NCBI GenBank assembly: GCA_028140795.1
Contig: JAOIOW010000001.1
Location: forward strand, 150,466-214,465
Length of the DNA: 64,000 nt
Source: Fidelibacterota bacterium
GTDB taxonomy: Bacteria > Fidelibacterota > Marinisomatia > Marinisomatales > Marinisomataceae
Direction of reading: 5' to 3'
Below are positions 17,086 through 27,636 of the stretch, piece after piece. The notes under the pieces were generated by a model. It was not told the origin of the DNA and searched no databases. It saw only the letters and a list, made by a program, of their open reading frames with translations. The position numbers and the translations under genes are program-made. The number at the start of each line of letters is the position of its first letter. Position 1 is the first letter of the stretch.

Positions 17086-20000
17086 TTAAAAACTAATGTT
17101 TAAACCAACCCTTACTGTACGAGGTCTGTTCCATCTACCAGGAAACGCTAGGTTGTCTTGATACATAGCTGCCGCGTCAACGTCAGGGTTTTGTGATAAT
17201 CTATTGGCAAGCCATTGCTGCCCACTTTCAGTAGCAACCCAGCCATCTTCGGCTACGTTACCTGTACCATGGTAAACATCATTTACTTGCTCAGAATCAA
17301 GTGCATTGAATACAGATATATATGCATTAGCAGTTAAACCGCCTAGGCTAATAGCTCTATCAACACGTAGATCTAAGTTTGAATATGCAGGCATTGTACC
17401 TGAGTTTACTGGTCCTTCTGGGAACTCCCAGCGATTCTCAAAAACTGTACTATAGATTTGAGATGGTGTGTAGCGAGTACCACTACCAAAACTCATAACT
17501 GCATTAAATCCTGTGTTAGCTAGAGCGCCTGTAGCATCAGGTGATCTCCAGTCAAGGATTATGTTTGCAGTATGTGTTTGGTCATAGTCTAATAGGTTCA
17601 TCGCTTTAGGATAACCATCGTCTGTACCAATCCAAGTAATGTAGAAGTTTTGTGATCCATAAGATCCTGTACCTCTAGCTTCTGAGTATGTATAATTTGC
17701 TTGTGCATACAAACCTCTTGTTCTGCGCATTTCAAAGTTTGTAGTCAAACCTTGAGATACCATAACGTCACCGTTTTGGTATTGTGCCCAGTTTTGCTGA
17801 GTGTCAGCACCACCAGTGTTAGTGAATGCTTCTGTACGATTTGCAAGCGTTAAATAGTCTTTACTTTCTTTATAGAATCCTTCAACCTTTAATGAAGCAA
17901 ATGCTCCAATACGCTGCTCAATACCAATTTCGTACTGAGTAGATCTTTCAGGTTTTAATGCAGGATTCTCAGATGCTGTAGCATTACCAGCTAAAATGTC
18001 AGCTGATAGCTGTGAATCTGAAAGATATAAATAAGACATAGGTACTGATTGCCAGTGTGTACCGTAGTTCGCACGGAATACTGTACGATCGGATACTGGG
18101 AATGAAACACCTATTCTTGGGTGAGTAGCGGTCTCTTTTTTAACTTTTTTCCATACATAGTTACCGTTACCATCACCGTTTCTGTTTACACGTTGTCTGT
18201 TAAAGTAAAGGTTGTTGAATCCGTCAGAGTCACCATATCCGTCATTATCTGAGTCAGGAGCCATAGCGCCTGTGTCGATAGTTTCATAAGATACCCCTAA
18301 TTGAACAACAACATCTTTAAATTCAAGCTTGTCTTGAATGTAGAAACGTGATTGTGTTGGTTCTGCTGGTGCTAACATATGATCGTCTTGATTATATTGT
18401 CCGCTCCACTCATCACCATAAATATTGTAACCAAGATTTGTTACGTACAATGATCTATAGTTAATGAATCTCCAGTCTTTAGCTCCATCAACACCTGCAT
18501 AGTCAATAATTTCTTGTTCTGATGCAAGTCCGTCAAGATCTGTGTCTACCTGAGCAATTGCTCTTGCAACTCCAGATGCACTTAAACCGTATCTTGAAAT
18601 TTCATGATTATCTATAGAAGCACCAAGTTTTAACTCGTTATAACCGATTTGGTTTGTGTAGTCAAAACTAATAGTGTTTGTAGTGGTTTTTCTTGTATCA
18701 AAAGAAGTATACTGAGAACCATAACCAGCTACACCAAAGAATTCATCTGGTGCCACAGGGTTAAATCCTGTTCTATCTCTTTTGTAATAATTTGCAGATC
18801 CCCAAGTTTTGGTTCTTCTACCATATGCTTCAATATCGTTTAAATAGTTTTCATTACCACTTGTTGTTTCATATGTCTGTTGAGACAATGAAGCTTTAAC
18901 ATATGATAATGGACTAATAGTATATCTAGCATTTAAATAACCCATGGTAAAGTCTGCTTCATTAACAAATGAACCATCTGTTCCACCGTAAACTCTGCTC
19001 CAGCTGTAGCTATTTCCTTCATAGTCATAAGCTTGAGTACCAAGTTTCAAACGTAATGGACCAAAGTCCATGGTCATATTACCGTTTATAGTAATTCTTT
19101 CGTTTGCATCTTGTGGCTGTTGCCCATACATACGTCTATAATTACTGTAAACAACATAAGTTGTGTCATTAGCAACAAATAACGGATCAGCTAAAAGCTG
19201 TTCTCTAGTTGCGTTATTTCTAATAACAGTTTCAATATGATGAATTTTATTACCGTTTTCATCAGTTCCGTATACTAAACCATCTGAACCATCACTGTAA
19301 TAGTCAGCTGGTGGAGCATCTTGCATAGGCGTTGCATCCATCATTGGGAAATAGCTGTAAGAAACATCCCCGCCTTTTTCTTTGCTCTCAACGGATAAAT
19401 ATACTTTAATGTTTTCGCTTATTGGACCACCAAAGTCAAAGTTGACATTTTGATATCCATCTGTGTATAGCTTGTCAGGGTCTGTGCCTGCATCTGCACC
19501 TAGAGAAGATTCAACACCTACTCTAGAAGACCAGTCAGATCCACCTGTTTTTGTAGTAATATTTACAATACCACCATTAGCACCACCATACTCAGCTGAG
19601 AAACCACCAGTTTGTACTGAGATTTCTTGTAAAGCTGCTTGTGAGTTACCGTTTAAAAGGTTTCCACCGCCATAAACATCTTTGACTGGAACACCGTCTA
19701 CATAGTAACGACTGTCTCCGCTTCTACTTCCGCGGAAATATCCATTAACAACACCTGTCTGAAGGTTTACAATATTGCTTACCCCTCTAACAGCAAAAGC
19801 GTCGATTAACTCTTTGTCAACGACACGAGTTGTGTTTGTTGCGTTTGGATTAATTAATGGTCTTTCTCTAGTTACTGTAACTGCCTGACCTGCTACAGCT
19901 GCAACATCAAGATTAAAATCAACAGTTGTTGTAAAACCAACTGATGTTCTAACACCTGATTCGATTACAGTGGTATAACCAATGTATTCAGCTCTAAGGT

Positions 20001-20211
20001 CATAAGAACCTACAGGAACGTCAAGAATATAATATCTACCTAGTTCATCGGTAGCTGCACCAAGGTTTGATCCTTCAACTACAACATTCGCACCAACCAA
20101 TGGATTTCCATCAGCATCAGCTACAACACCTGCTAGCTTAGCAGTTGTTGATTGTGCAAACATCATTGTTGGTAGGAGAACTAGTGCAATTAACATACGT
20201 AGTTTTCTCAT
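17086..20211 (-). CDS. TonB-dependent receptor with carboxypeptidase-regulatory-like N-terminal domain
   Basis: 1041 residues. Signal peptide 1-20 (ending MMFAQ), a CarboxypepD_reg-like domain (about 25-105; GVVADADGNPLVGANVVVEG), a plug domain (about 115-225; DGVPVKDVYGGG, GGFSAEYGGANGGIVNI), then the 22-strand barrel ending RVGLNISF. The ATG at 20211 is chosen because GGAGGT lies 6 bases upstream and a signal peptide starts there; an upstream in-frame ATG at 20268 would hide it. Two Asp-rich loops (DTDLDG and DSDNDGYGDSDG) look like calcium sites. The gene leads an operon with the T9SS-tailed protein and the PorV-like barrel. The substrate is unknown. Confidence 0.92.
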   Translation of the reverse strand: MRKLRMLIALVLLPTMMFAQSTTAKLAGVVADADGNPLVGANVVVEGSNLGAATDELGRYYILDVPVGSYDLRAEYIGYTTVIESGVRTSVGFTTTVDFNLDVAAVAGQAVTVTRERPLINPNATNTTRVVDKELIDAFAVRGVSNIVNLQTGVVNGYFRGSRSGDSRYYVDGVPVKDVYGGGNLLNGNSQAALQEISVQTGGFSAEYGGANGGIVNITTKTGGSDWSSRVGVESSLGADAGTDPDKLYTDGYQNVNFDFGGPISENIKVYLSVESKEKGGDVSYSYFPMMDATPMQDAPPADYYSDGSDGLVYGTDENGNKIHHIETVIRNNATREQLLADPLFVANDTTYVVYSNYRRMYGQQPQDANERITINGNMTMDFGPLRLKLGTQAYDYEGNSYSWSRVYGGTDGSFVNEADFTMGYLNARYTISPLSYVKASLSQQTYETTSGNENYLNDIEAYGRRTKTWGSANYYKRDRTGFNPVAPDEFFGVAGYGSQYTSFDTRKTTTNTISFDYTNQIGYNELKLGASIDNHEISRYGLSASGVARAIAQVDTDLDGLASEQEIIDYAGVDGAKDWRFINYRSLYVTNLGYNIYGDEWSGQYNQDDHMLAPAEPTQSRFYIQDKLEFKDVVVQLGVSYETIDTGAMAPDSDNDGYGDSDGFNNLYFNRQRVNRNGDGNGNYVWKKVKKETATHPRIGVSFPVSDRTVFRANYGTHWQSVPMSYLYLSDSQLSADILAGNATASENPALKPERSTQYEIGIEQRIGAFASLKVEGFYKESKDYLTLANRTEAFTNTGGADTQQNWAQYQNGDVMVSQGLTTNFEMRRTRGLYAQANYTYSEARGTGSYGSQNFYITWIGTDDGYPKAMNLLDYDQTHTANIILDWRSPDATGALANTGFNAVMSFGSGTRYTPSQIYSTVFENRWEFPEGPVNSGTMPAYSNLDLRVDRAISLGGLTANAYISVFNALDSEQVNDVYHGTGNVAEDGWVATESGQQWLANRLSQNPDVDAAAMYQDNLAFPGRWNRPRTVRVGLNISF

Positions 20212-20283
20212 TATTCTACCTCCAAATGAGTATTTATATACAAATTTTTGTTTATTGTTTTTTGTCATTTTTTTTCTTACCCT

Positions 20284-20289
20284 ATTATA
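20284..20289 (-). promoter_or_regulatory. Possible -10 box for the TonB receptor operon
   Basis: A perfect TATAAT on the minus strand 73 bases before the ATG at 20211. The best upstream partner is TTGTGA at 20310-20305 with a short 15-base spacer, so this is a weak call. The rest of the 246-bp gap (20212-20457) holds only the hairpin at 20320-20352 and AT-rich sequence. Confidence 0.35.
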
Positions 20290-20319
20290 TATATGTGTAA
20301 AAGCTCACAATACATACAC

Positions 20320-20352
20320 AGCTTCCAAAGGGTTCTTGCCCTTTCAGAAGCT
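20320..20352 (-). other. Two-step hairpin upstream of the TonB receptor operon
   Basis: AGCTTC with GAAGCT and AAAGGG with CCCTTT form a stem with a small bulge around a 6-base loop. No T-run follows on either strand. It lies upstream of the putative -10 box, between the hydrolase gene and the receptor. It may be a weak terminator for the hydrolase transcript, an operator palindrome or an RNA structure. Confidence 0.45.
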
Positions 20353-20457
20353 AATTTCACCTAAATTGATGATTGTTTCCGTAGATGTCAATACATTTTT
20401 TGTACTTTTTTTTTGGCTCTCCTCGAGAAAAAATAGTTTTATCGACGGAGAGTGATG

Positions 20458-21699
20458 TTAGGGGTGTGTATTATAAATTACTTGATTGTTGTAGGTGTTG
20501 TTGTTCTTGATATCGAAAGGTTGGCCTTTTAAAGAATAATTAAAAAAATCCAATACAGTTTTATCCATAACTTGATCCACTATTTTTTTGTCAACCTCTC
20601 CAAGACTGTCTAGTGGTAAAGCAAACGGTGCTTTTTGATTATATATTAATTTCATATCTGTATATGAGTAGTGTAAACTGTTCTTAATATACACTCCGTA
20701 GCTTTCTTTGTTGGTCGCTAAAATTGTATTATAAATATCAAAATTTCTTTTTCCATCCTTTGAAAAGTTGATGTCTCCTTCAATGTCTTTATCAAGAAAC
20801 TGTTCTTGTCCTATATGCAAAAATGGTTTTTTTGTATTTGTTTGTGCGTCTTCATTTAGCAGTCCAAAAAACCAACCATCAAGAGCTACCCCTGCTTTGA
20901 TTTCGTTATTTTTAAGCATTGCAATATAGGTTGTTCCACCCCCCATAGAATGTCCCATTGCTCCCACGTTTTCAAAATCGATATTGTTTTTAAATGGATT
21001 TGCAGAGCCGTCATTTAGGTTGTTTTGTTTTAACGTTTGTAATAAAAAAGCTAAATCTTGATACCTATAGTTAATAAGAAGGTTGGTATAATATTTTTTA
21101 TGGTATTGCGCTTGTTCGTTCCAACTTACATTTTGTTTATATGGGATGGGGTTTCCATCTTTATCAAATGTTATACTTGCATTGTAAGTATGATTGCAGG
21201 CAATTACTATATATCCGTTACTTACTAGTTCTTCAACCTGAGAGGTGTTTTGGGTTAAAAGCCCTCCGTCTCCATGTGAAAAAAGGATTAATGGGAATTT
21301 TTCATTTTGAATTGGAGAAAGCCCAAAAACGCTGTTTGAAACTAGTTGGGTTCCATGGTTTCCAAAGCTTGTGGGCAACCCGGCAGTTTTTGCAATGCTA
21401 GAAATTGATTTTTTTGGAAAAGTGACGTGTGGTGCCTTTTGATAATTTTCTCCCCCTTCTGCAGGATACCATATTTGAACCATCAGCTCTCTGTAATCTG
21501 TCGGGTCAATGGTATACACTTCACCTCTAGAGCTGTCTGTCCAAAAGTATACCTGTGTTCCAATATTATATTTTCCTTTTGGTGGATCAATAGACTCAAG
21601 AGGGACTAGCACAGATCCAACTACAGCACACCCTTGTAGCGCCACACAAACAAAAAATATGAATATTTTTAAAGTATTCTTTTGGTATAAAAAACTCAC
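20458..21699 (-). CDS. Lipoprotein alpha/beta-hydrolase, PAF-acetylhydrolase II-like
   Basis: 413 residues from a GTG start. The signal peptide ends in the lipobox LQGC (Cys about 24), so it is a membrane-anchored lipoprotein. The hydrolase core shows a FPLILFSHGDGG oxyanion region, an ACNHTYNAS segment and the nucleophile elbow GHSMGGG. A C-terminal SLHYSYTD may supply the His. The overall order resembles platelet-activating-factor acetylhydrolase isoform II, so a phospholipid or other carboxyl-ester hydrolase is likely. It is divergent from purA, with only 34 bp between the two start codons. Confidence 0.8.
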   Translation of the reverse strand: MSFLYQKNTLKIFIFFVCVALQGCAVVGSVLVPLESIDPPKGKYNIGTQVYFWTDSSRGEVYTIDPTDYRELMVQIWYPAEGGENYQKAPHVTFPKKSISSIAKTAGLPTSFGNHGTQLVSNSVFGLSPIQNEKFPLILFSHGDGGLLTQNTSQVEELVSNGYIVIACNHTYNASITFDKDGNPIPYKQNVSWNEQAQYHKKYYTNLLINYRYQDLAFLLQTLKQNNLNDGSANPFKNNIDFENVGAMGHSMGGGTTYIAMLKNNEIKAGVALDGWFFGLLNEDAQTNTKKPFLHIGQEQFLDKDIEGDINFSKDGKRNFDIYNTILATNKESYGVYIKNSLHYSYTDMKLIYNQKAPFALPLDSLGEVDKKIVDQVMDKTVLDFFNYSLKGQPFDIKNNNTYNNQVIYNTHP

Positions 21700-21706
21700 A
21701 CCATAA

Positions 21707-23019
<1,313 letters not shown>

Positions 23020-23020
<1 letters not shown>

Positions 23021-25350
23021 TGCTAGATAAACTTGCTAGTTGGGACACAATAGATTTTTCTTCTAGCTCAGATGCAGAAATAACAAAAATTCTCAAAAAG
23101 TTAAATATCCCGCTTAGCATTGACGAAGTAAAAAAAATTCAATTTTCGTTTCTTAATAGGCCAGCCACTTTAACAGAGCTTGTTCTATTTTCTATACAAG
23201 GGTCAGAGCACAGTTCATATAAAAGCAGCAAAAATCACATAAAACACTTTTTAACAGACGGGGATCATGTAATCTTGGGTGCTAAAGATGATGCAGGTGT
23301 CGTTTCATTATCTGTAGATGATAATGGAAACAGGTACGGTCTCGTTGTAAGTCATGAATCACACAATCACCCCAGCCAAATTGTGCCTTATGAGGGTGCT
23401 GCTACTGGAGTAGGAGGAAACGTAAGAGATGTTTGCTGTATGGGAGCAGAGGTGATGTCTTTGGGTGATAGTTTAAGGTTTGGAGATATCGACAGAAATA
23501 AAACAAAATGGATTACCGATGGCGTTGTATCTGGTATCGCGGGTTATGGTAATCCGCTTGGTATACCAAATATTTGTGGTGACTTGTATTTTGACAAAGA
23601 ATACAATGAAAATTGTTTGGTTACTGTATTAACAGCCGGTGTAGTGAAAGAAAAAAATGTAATCAGGTCAAAGGCGCCTAAGAATTCTGTTAACTATGAT
23701 TTAATATTGGTTGGAAAACCAACAGATAATAGTGGATTTGGGGGAGCAAGTTTTGCCTCGCTAGAGCTTGAAGAAGAAAAAGAGCAGCAAAATAAGGGGG
23801 CTGTCCAAGAGCCCAACGCATTTCTTGAAAGGCATATTCTAAAATCTACTTATTCCCTTTTTGACTTTTTAGAAAAAAACAATCTAATAAATAGGGTTGG
23901 TTTTAAGGATTTGGGCGCTGGAGGTGTTGCTTGTGCAAGCATTGAGCTTGCGGACGCTGCTGGGCTTGGCGCTGAAGTTTGGGTGGATAAAATTCATACT
24001 AGTATGCCGGAGCTCGACGGTCATGTTATTCTTTGTTCAGAAACACAGGAACGCTTTATGTGGGCCTGTCCAAAAGATTTGACACAAACCATTTTAGACC
24101 ACTACAACAAGGTGTTTGATTTTCCAAATGTTTCGGTTGGTGCAATGGCAAGCGTTGTAGGAAAAATTATAAATGAAAAGCATTATACTGTTTTTTATAA
24201 AGATAAAAAACTTGTCGATGGGCCAATAGAAAAAATAAACGAGGGCTTTGTTTATAATCGCCCAATGTCTGAAAAGAAAACCCGAATAGAAAATGATCCT
24301 CTACCAGAAAAAATTGACTATAACGATTTAATGTTAAAAATTTTATCTCACGAAAATGTGGCTTCGCGTGCTCCTGTTTATGAGTCTTATGATAAAAATG
24401 TTCAAGGAAGAGTTGTTAATGAAAGAGGAAAAACAAACGCTGGTGTAATTGCTCCTTTTGACTCAAAAAAATTTCCAAAAGAAATTAAGGGTGATTGTTT
24501 TTCTGCTGCTCTTGCTCACAACCCTTCAATTGGTAAAATTGACCCCTACATTGTTGCGCAACACGCTGTTATAGAGGCTTGTGCAAAAACTGTTTCTGTG
24601 GGGGCTTCCCCGCTTGCACTTACTGACTGTTTGTGTTTTGGAAATCCTGAAAAACCTGAACAAATGTGGCAATTTTCACAAAGCTGTGTTGCCATTAGGG
24701 AGGCTTGTAGCCTTTTACATTTTAATGGAACAGACAATCTGCCGATAGTAGCAGGAAATGTAAGCTTTTATAATCAGAGTGGGGATCAATCTATTCCAGC
24801 AAGCCCAATGATCGGTTGTTTCGGAAAGGTTTCCAAAGAACAGGTTTTAATGAACGGATTTAGATCTAGCGATGCTAATATATATTTGGTAGGCGAAACT
24901 CCTGCATTTATTGGTGGAAGCATTGTTGTTGATGTTTTAAACATAAAGAACACAAAGGTTAAAAAAATTGACGTACAAAAATATAGCAATATGTTAAGCT
25001 GTGTTTTAAAAGCTAATTCAGAAGGTCTTGTAAGCTCTGGTAGTTATGTTGGCCTTGGTGGTCTGGCAACATGCCTTTTTAAAATGGGCTTTGTAAACAA
25101 TGTGGGTTGTTCTATTGATAAAGATATAAACAAAAACTTATTATTTAGTGAGAACTTTGCATTTGTTGTTGAGGTTTCGGAAGAAAGCTCTGCTGCCTTT
25201 GAAGAGATATTAAATAAGAGCAAGTGTACCTATAAACAAATTGGTAAAACTAATAAATCCAGTAAGATTGTTGTAAAAAATTTCATAGACTTGGATGTGG
25301 CTCAAACAAAAAGAACTTGGGAAAATGCTCTTAGAGAAAAACTTCAATAA
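23020..25350 (+). CDS. purL: Phosphoribosylformylglycinamidine synthase subunit PurL (small form)
   Basis: ATP-dependent synthase subunit that converts FGAR to FGAM with ammonia from PurQ. The 776 residues are the small PurL type that needs separate PurQ and PurS. Visible motifs are ESHNHPSQIVPYEGAATGVGG and DLGAGGVACASIE, and the second half repeats the AIR-synthase fold. PurS functions appear to be supplied by the fused C-terminus of the purQ product two genes downstream. TAATG overlaps link it to both purA and purM. Confidence 0.96.
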
Positions 25351-26393
25351 TGAATAAAAAAATTACCTATAAAGATGCCGGTGTTGATATAAAAAAAGCT
25401 GATGAAGCGATTGAAATGTCAAAGAAGGAGATTAGCAGCACTTTTAGTAAACATGTTTTGTCTTCGATTGGAGGATTTGGTTCCATGTATTCACTGAAAG
25501 ATATATTTAATAATTATCATGATCCAGTTCTGGTTCAAAGCATTGATGGTGTTGGAACCAAAATGTCTGTTGCTATGGCAGCGAACAACTTTCAGTTTAT
25601 TGGTCATGACCTAGTAAATGCGTGTTGTAACGATGTTGCTGCTACTGGAGCTGTGCCTTTGACTTTTTTAGACTATGTGGCAGGTAGCGATCTTGATAAA
25701 AGTATTATTTCAGAAATAATAAAAAGCGTTGCACAAGAGTGCAAAGAACATGGTGTTTCTTTGGTTGGTGGCGAAACTGCTGAAATGCCTGGGACCTATC
25801 ACAAAAATGAGTATGATTTAGTTGGGGTGGCTACTGGCATTATTGAAAAAAACAACATTATTGATGGGACAAGCGTACAGGCAGGAGATGTGGCAATTGG
25901 AGTTTTTTCAAACGGCCTTCATACCAACGGCTATTCTTTGGCTAGAAAGCTTATTTTTGATACGTTAGGACTTTCAACGTCTGACACCCTGCCAGGGCAT
26001 AACGTATCAGTAGAAGAATGCTTGTTGGCTCCACACACAAACTATAGCTCTTTAATCGGGCAAGTTCTTAATAAGGGAATTAATATTAAAAGTATTTCTC
26101 ATATTACAGGCGGTGGGTTGGTTGATAATGTTCCTCGTGTTATTCCTAAAGATGTATCTTTGGAGGTCGATATTAACTCTTGGAATAAAATACCAATATT
26201 TGATTTCTTAAAAAATAACCTAGATATTGAAACAAGAGACCTATATCAAACTTTTAATATGGGTGTTGGCCTTGTGTTCATTGTAGAACAATCGGAAAAA
26301 GATAGGCTGATTTCATTAATAGGTAAAGATAGTTGTAGTGAAATTGGTGTTGTAGTTAAAGACAGCGTTAATGCGGTACATCTTTATGGCTAA
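25350..26393 (+). CDS. purM: Phosphoribosylaminoimidazole synthetase (AIR synthetase)
   Basis: ATP-dependent ring closure of FGAM to AIR, purine step 5. The 347 residues show YKDAGVDIKKADEAI at the N-terminus, the SIDGVGTKM loop, GHDLVNACCNDVAATGA, VGGETAEMPGTY and ITGGGLVDNVPR, all typical. It overlaps purL by one base and the next gene by 8 bp. Confidence 0.97.
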   Translation: MNKKITYKDAGVDIKKADEAIEMSKKEISSTFSKHVLSSIGGFGSMYSLKDIFNNYHDPVLVQSIDGVGTKMSVAMAANNFQFIGHDLVNACCNDVAATGAVPLTFLDYVAGSDLDKSIISEIIKSVAQECKEHGVSLVGGETAEMPGTYHKNEYDLVGVATGIIEKNNIIDGTSVQAGDVAIGVFSNGLHTNGYSLARKLIFDTLGLSTSDTLPGHNVSVEECLLAPHTNYSSLIGQVLNKGINIKSISHITGGGLVDNVPRVIPKDVSLEVDINSWNKIPIFDFLKNNLDIETRDLYQTFNMGVGLVFIVEQSEKDRLISLIGKDSCSEIGVVVKDSVNAVHLYG

Positions 26394-27636
26394 AAAGAAA
26401 ATAGCCTATATTCAGTTTCCTGGTTCCAACACAGAAAATGAAACAAAAAATATTTTACAAAAACATGGCATGTTACCATTTGGACACTTTTGGAATGACC
26501 CTTCTGAGGTGTTAAATGATTTTGATGGTTTTATAATTTTAGGTGGATTTTCTTTTGAAGATAGGTCTAGATCGGGAATTATTGCATCTCTTGAGCCGGT
26601 TGTTAATGAACTAAAAAAACAAGCTTTGCTTGGTAAGCCTGTTTTAGGAATTTGTAATGGTGCTCAAATTTTAGTGGAATCTGGTCTAGTTCCGGGTAAC
26701 AAAGAGTTTGACACTCTTGTTTCTTTAACTGACAATAAAAGAATGGTAAGCGGTCGTATTGTTGGAACAGGATATTTTAATAAGTGGTGCTATATAAAGC
26801 CTTGCGAAAACGCAAAATCGGCTTTTATTAAAAAAGACGGAAAACCAATGAGAATCCCTATTGCACATGCCGAAGGTCGTTTTTTATTTAACGATGACCT
26901 TGAGGCTGAAATATTAAAAAACAATCTAATTACCTATAAATATTGTGACTCAAAGGGAAACCTTTCCGATGATTTTCCAACCAACCCTAACGGCTCACTT
27001 CATAGCGCCGCCGCCTTAAGCAACCCAACAGGAAATGTAATGGCGATAATGCCTCACCCTGAACGAACACTAAAAAATGAGGCTGATGATCTTTTTGATA
27101 GCATGAAAAACTATGTTGAGTCTGATTCTCCCTTTAGCTATAAAGCCTTAAATTTTAAATCAAAAAAAATAGATATTCAGAAATTTGAAAAGCCATCAAA
27201 AGGCAGCGAACTTCTTATTTCTACAATTATCACGGACAACGAAGCTGCATCGGTCGAAAAATGTATTCACAACCTAGGTGTAGACGCTAAGGTAAAAAAA
27301 TATGTTCATTTTGAAATTGATACAACCGATGGTTTTGATGTTAATAAAATTATCTCAACCGACGTATTGTTTAACCCTAGCAAAGAATATATAGCTGAAA
27401 CAAAAGAAGAATCGGGGGCGTACAGGTTCTTGGTTCGCAACAAGGACGACATTGTTGGACAAAGCCTTACTCAAACTCTACGAGACCGCTTTGAATTGTC
27501 AGATTTGAAATCTATAAAAAGAGGTATTGTTTGGGAGGTTAAAATTAATTCACGTTCAACAAAAAAAGACGTGGATTTAATATTAAATAGTCATATTTTT
27601 TCTAATCCCATTTCACAGGAATGTCATGAATATTGA
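26386..27636 (+). CDS. purQ: FGAM synthase glutaminase PurQ fused to two PurS-like domains
   Basis: 416 residues from the ATG at 26386, which lies inside the purM end. Residues 1-255 are PurQ, a class I glutamine amidotransferase: IQFPGSNTE, nucleophile Cys90 in LGICNGAQ, HAEGRF at 161-166, and His224/Glu226 in MPHPER. Residues 275-337 and 346-416 look like two successive PurS units, each with a (K)xY/GxxxEx strand pair and a closing FNP or SNP motif. PurS is normally a separate protein of about 85 residues. The known PurLQS complex contains two PurS per PurQ, so this chain would provide that ratio. The PurS assignment is by eye. Confidence 0.88.
   Translation: MAKKKIAYIQFPGSNTENETKNILQKHGMLPFGHFWNDPSEVLNDFDGFIILGGFSFEDRSRSGIIASLEPVVNELKKQALLGKPVLGICNGAQILVESGLVPGNKEFDTLVSLTDNKRMVSGRIVGTGYFNKWCYIKPCENAKSAFIKKDGKPMRIPIAHAEGRFLFNDDLEAEILKNNLITYKYCDSKGNLSDDFPTNPNGSLHSAAALSNPTGNVMAIMPHPERTLKNEADDLFDSMKNYVESDSPFSYKALNFKSKKIDIQKFEKPSKGSELLISTIITDNEAASVEKCIHNLGVDAKVKKYVHFEIDTTDGFDVNKIISTDVLFNPSKEYIAETKEESGAYRFLVRNKDDIVGQSLTQTLRDRFELSDLKSIKRGIVWEVKINSRSTKKDVDLILNSHIFSNPISQECHEY

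Noticed and set aside
20212-20268. Longer start for the TonB receptor (20268)
   Set aside because: It would bury the signal peptide behind 19 polar residues. The ATG at 20211 has GGAGGT at the right distance.
20414-20452. Inverted repeat CTCTCC...GGAGAG right after the hydrolase stop
   Set aside because: The loop is long and no T-run follows on the minus strand, so I could not support a terminator call.
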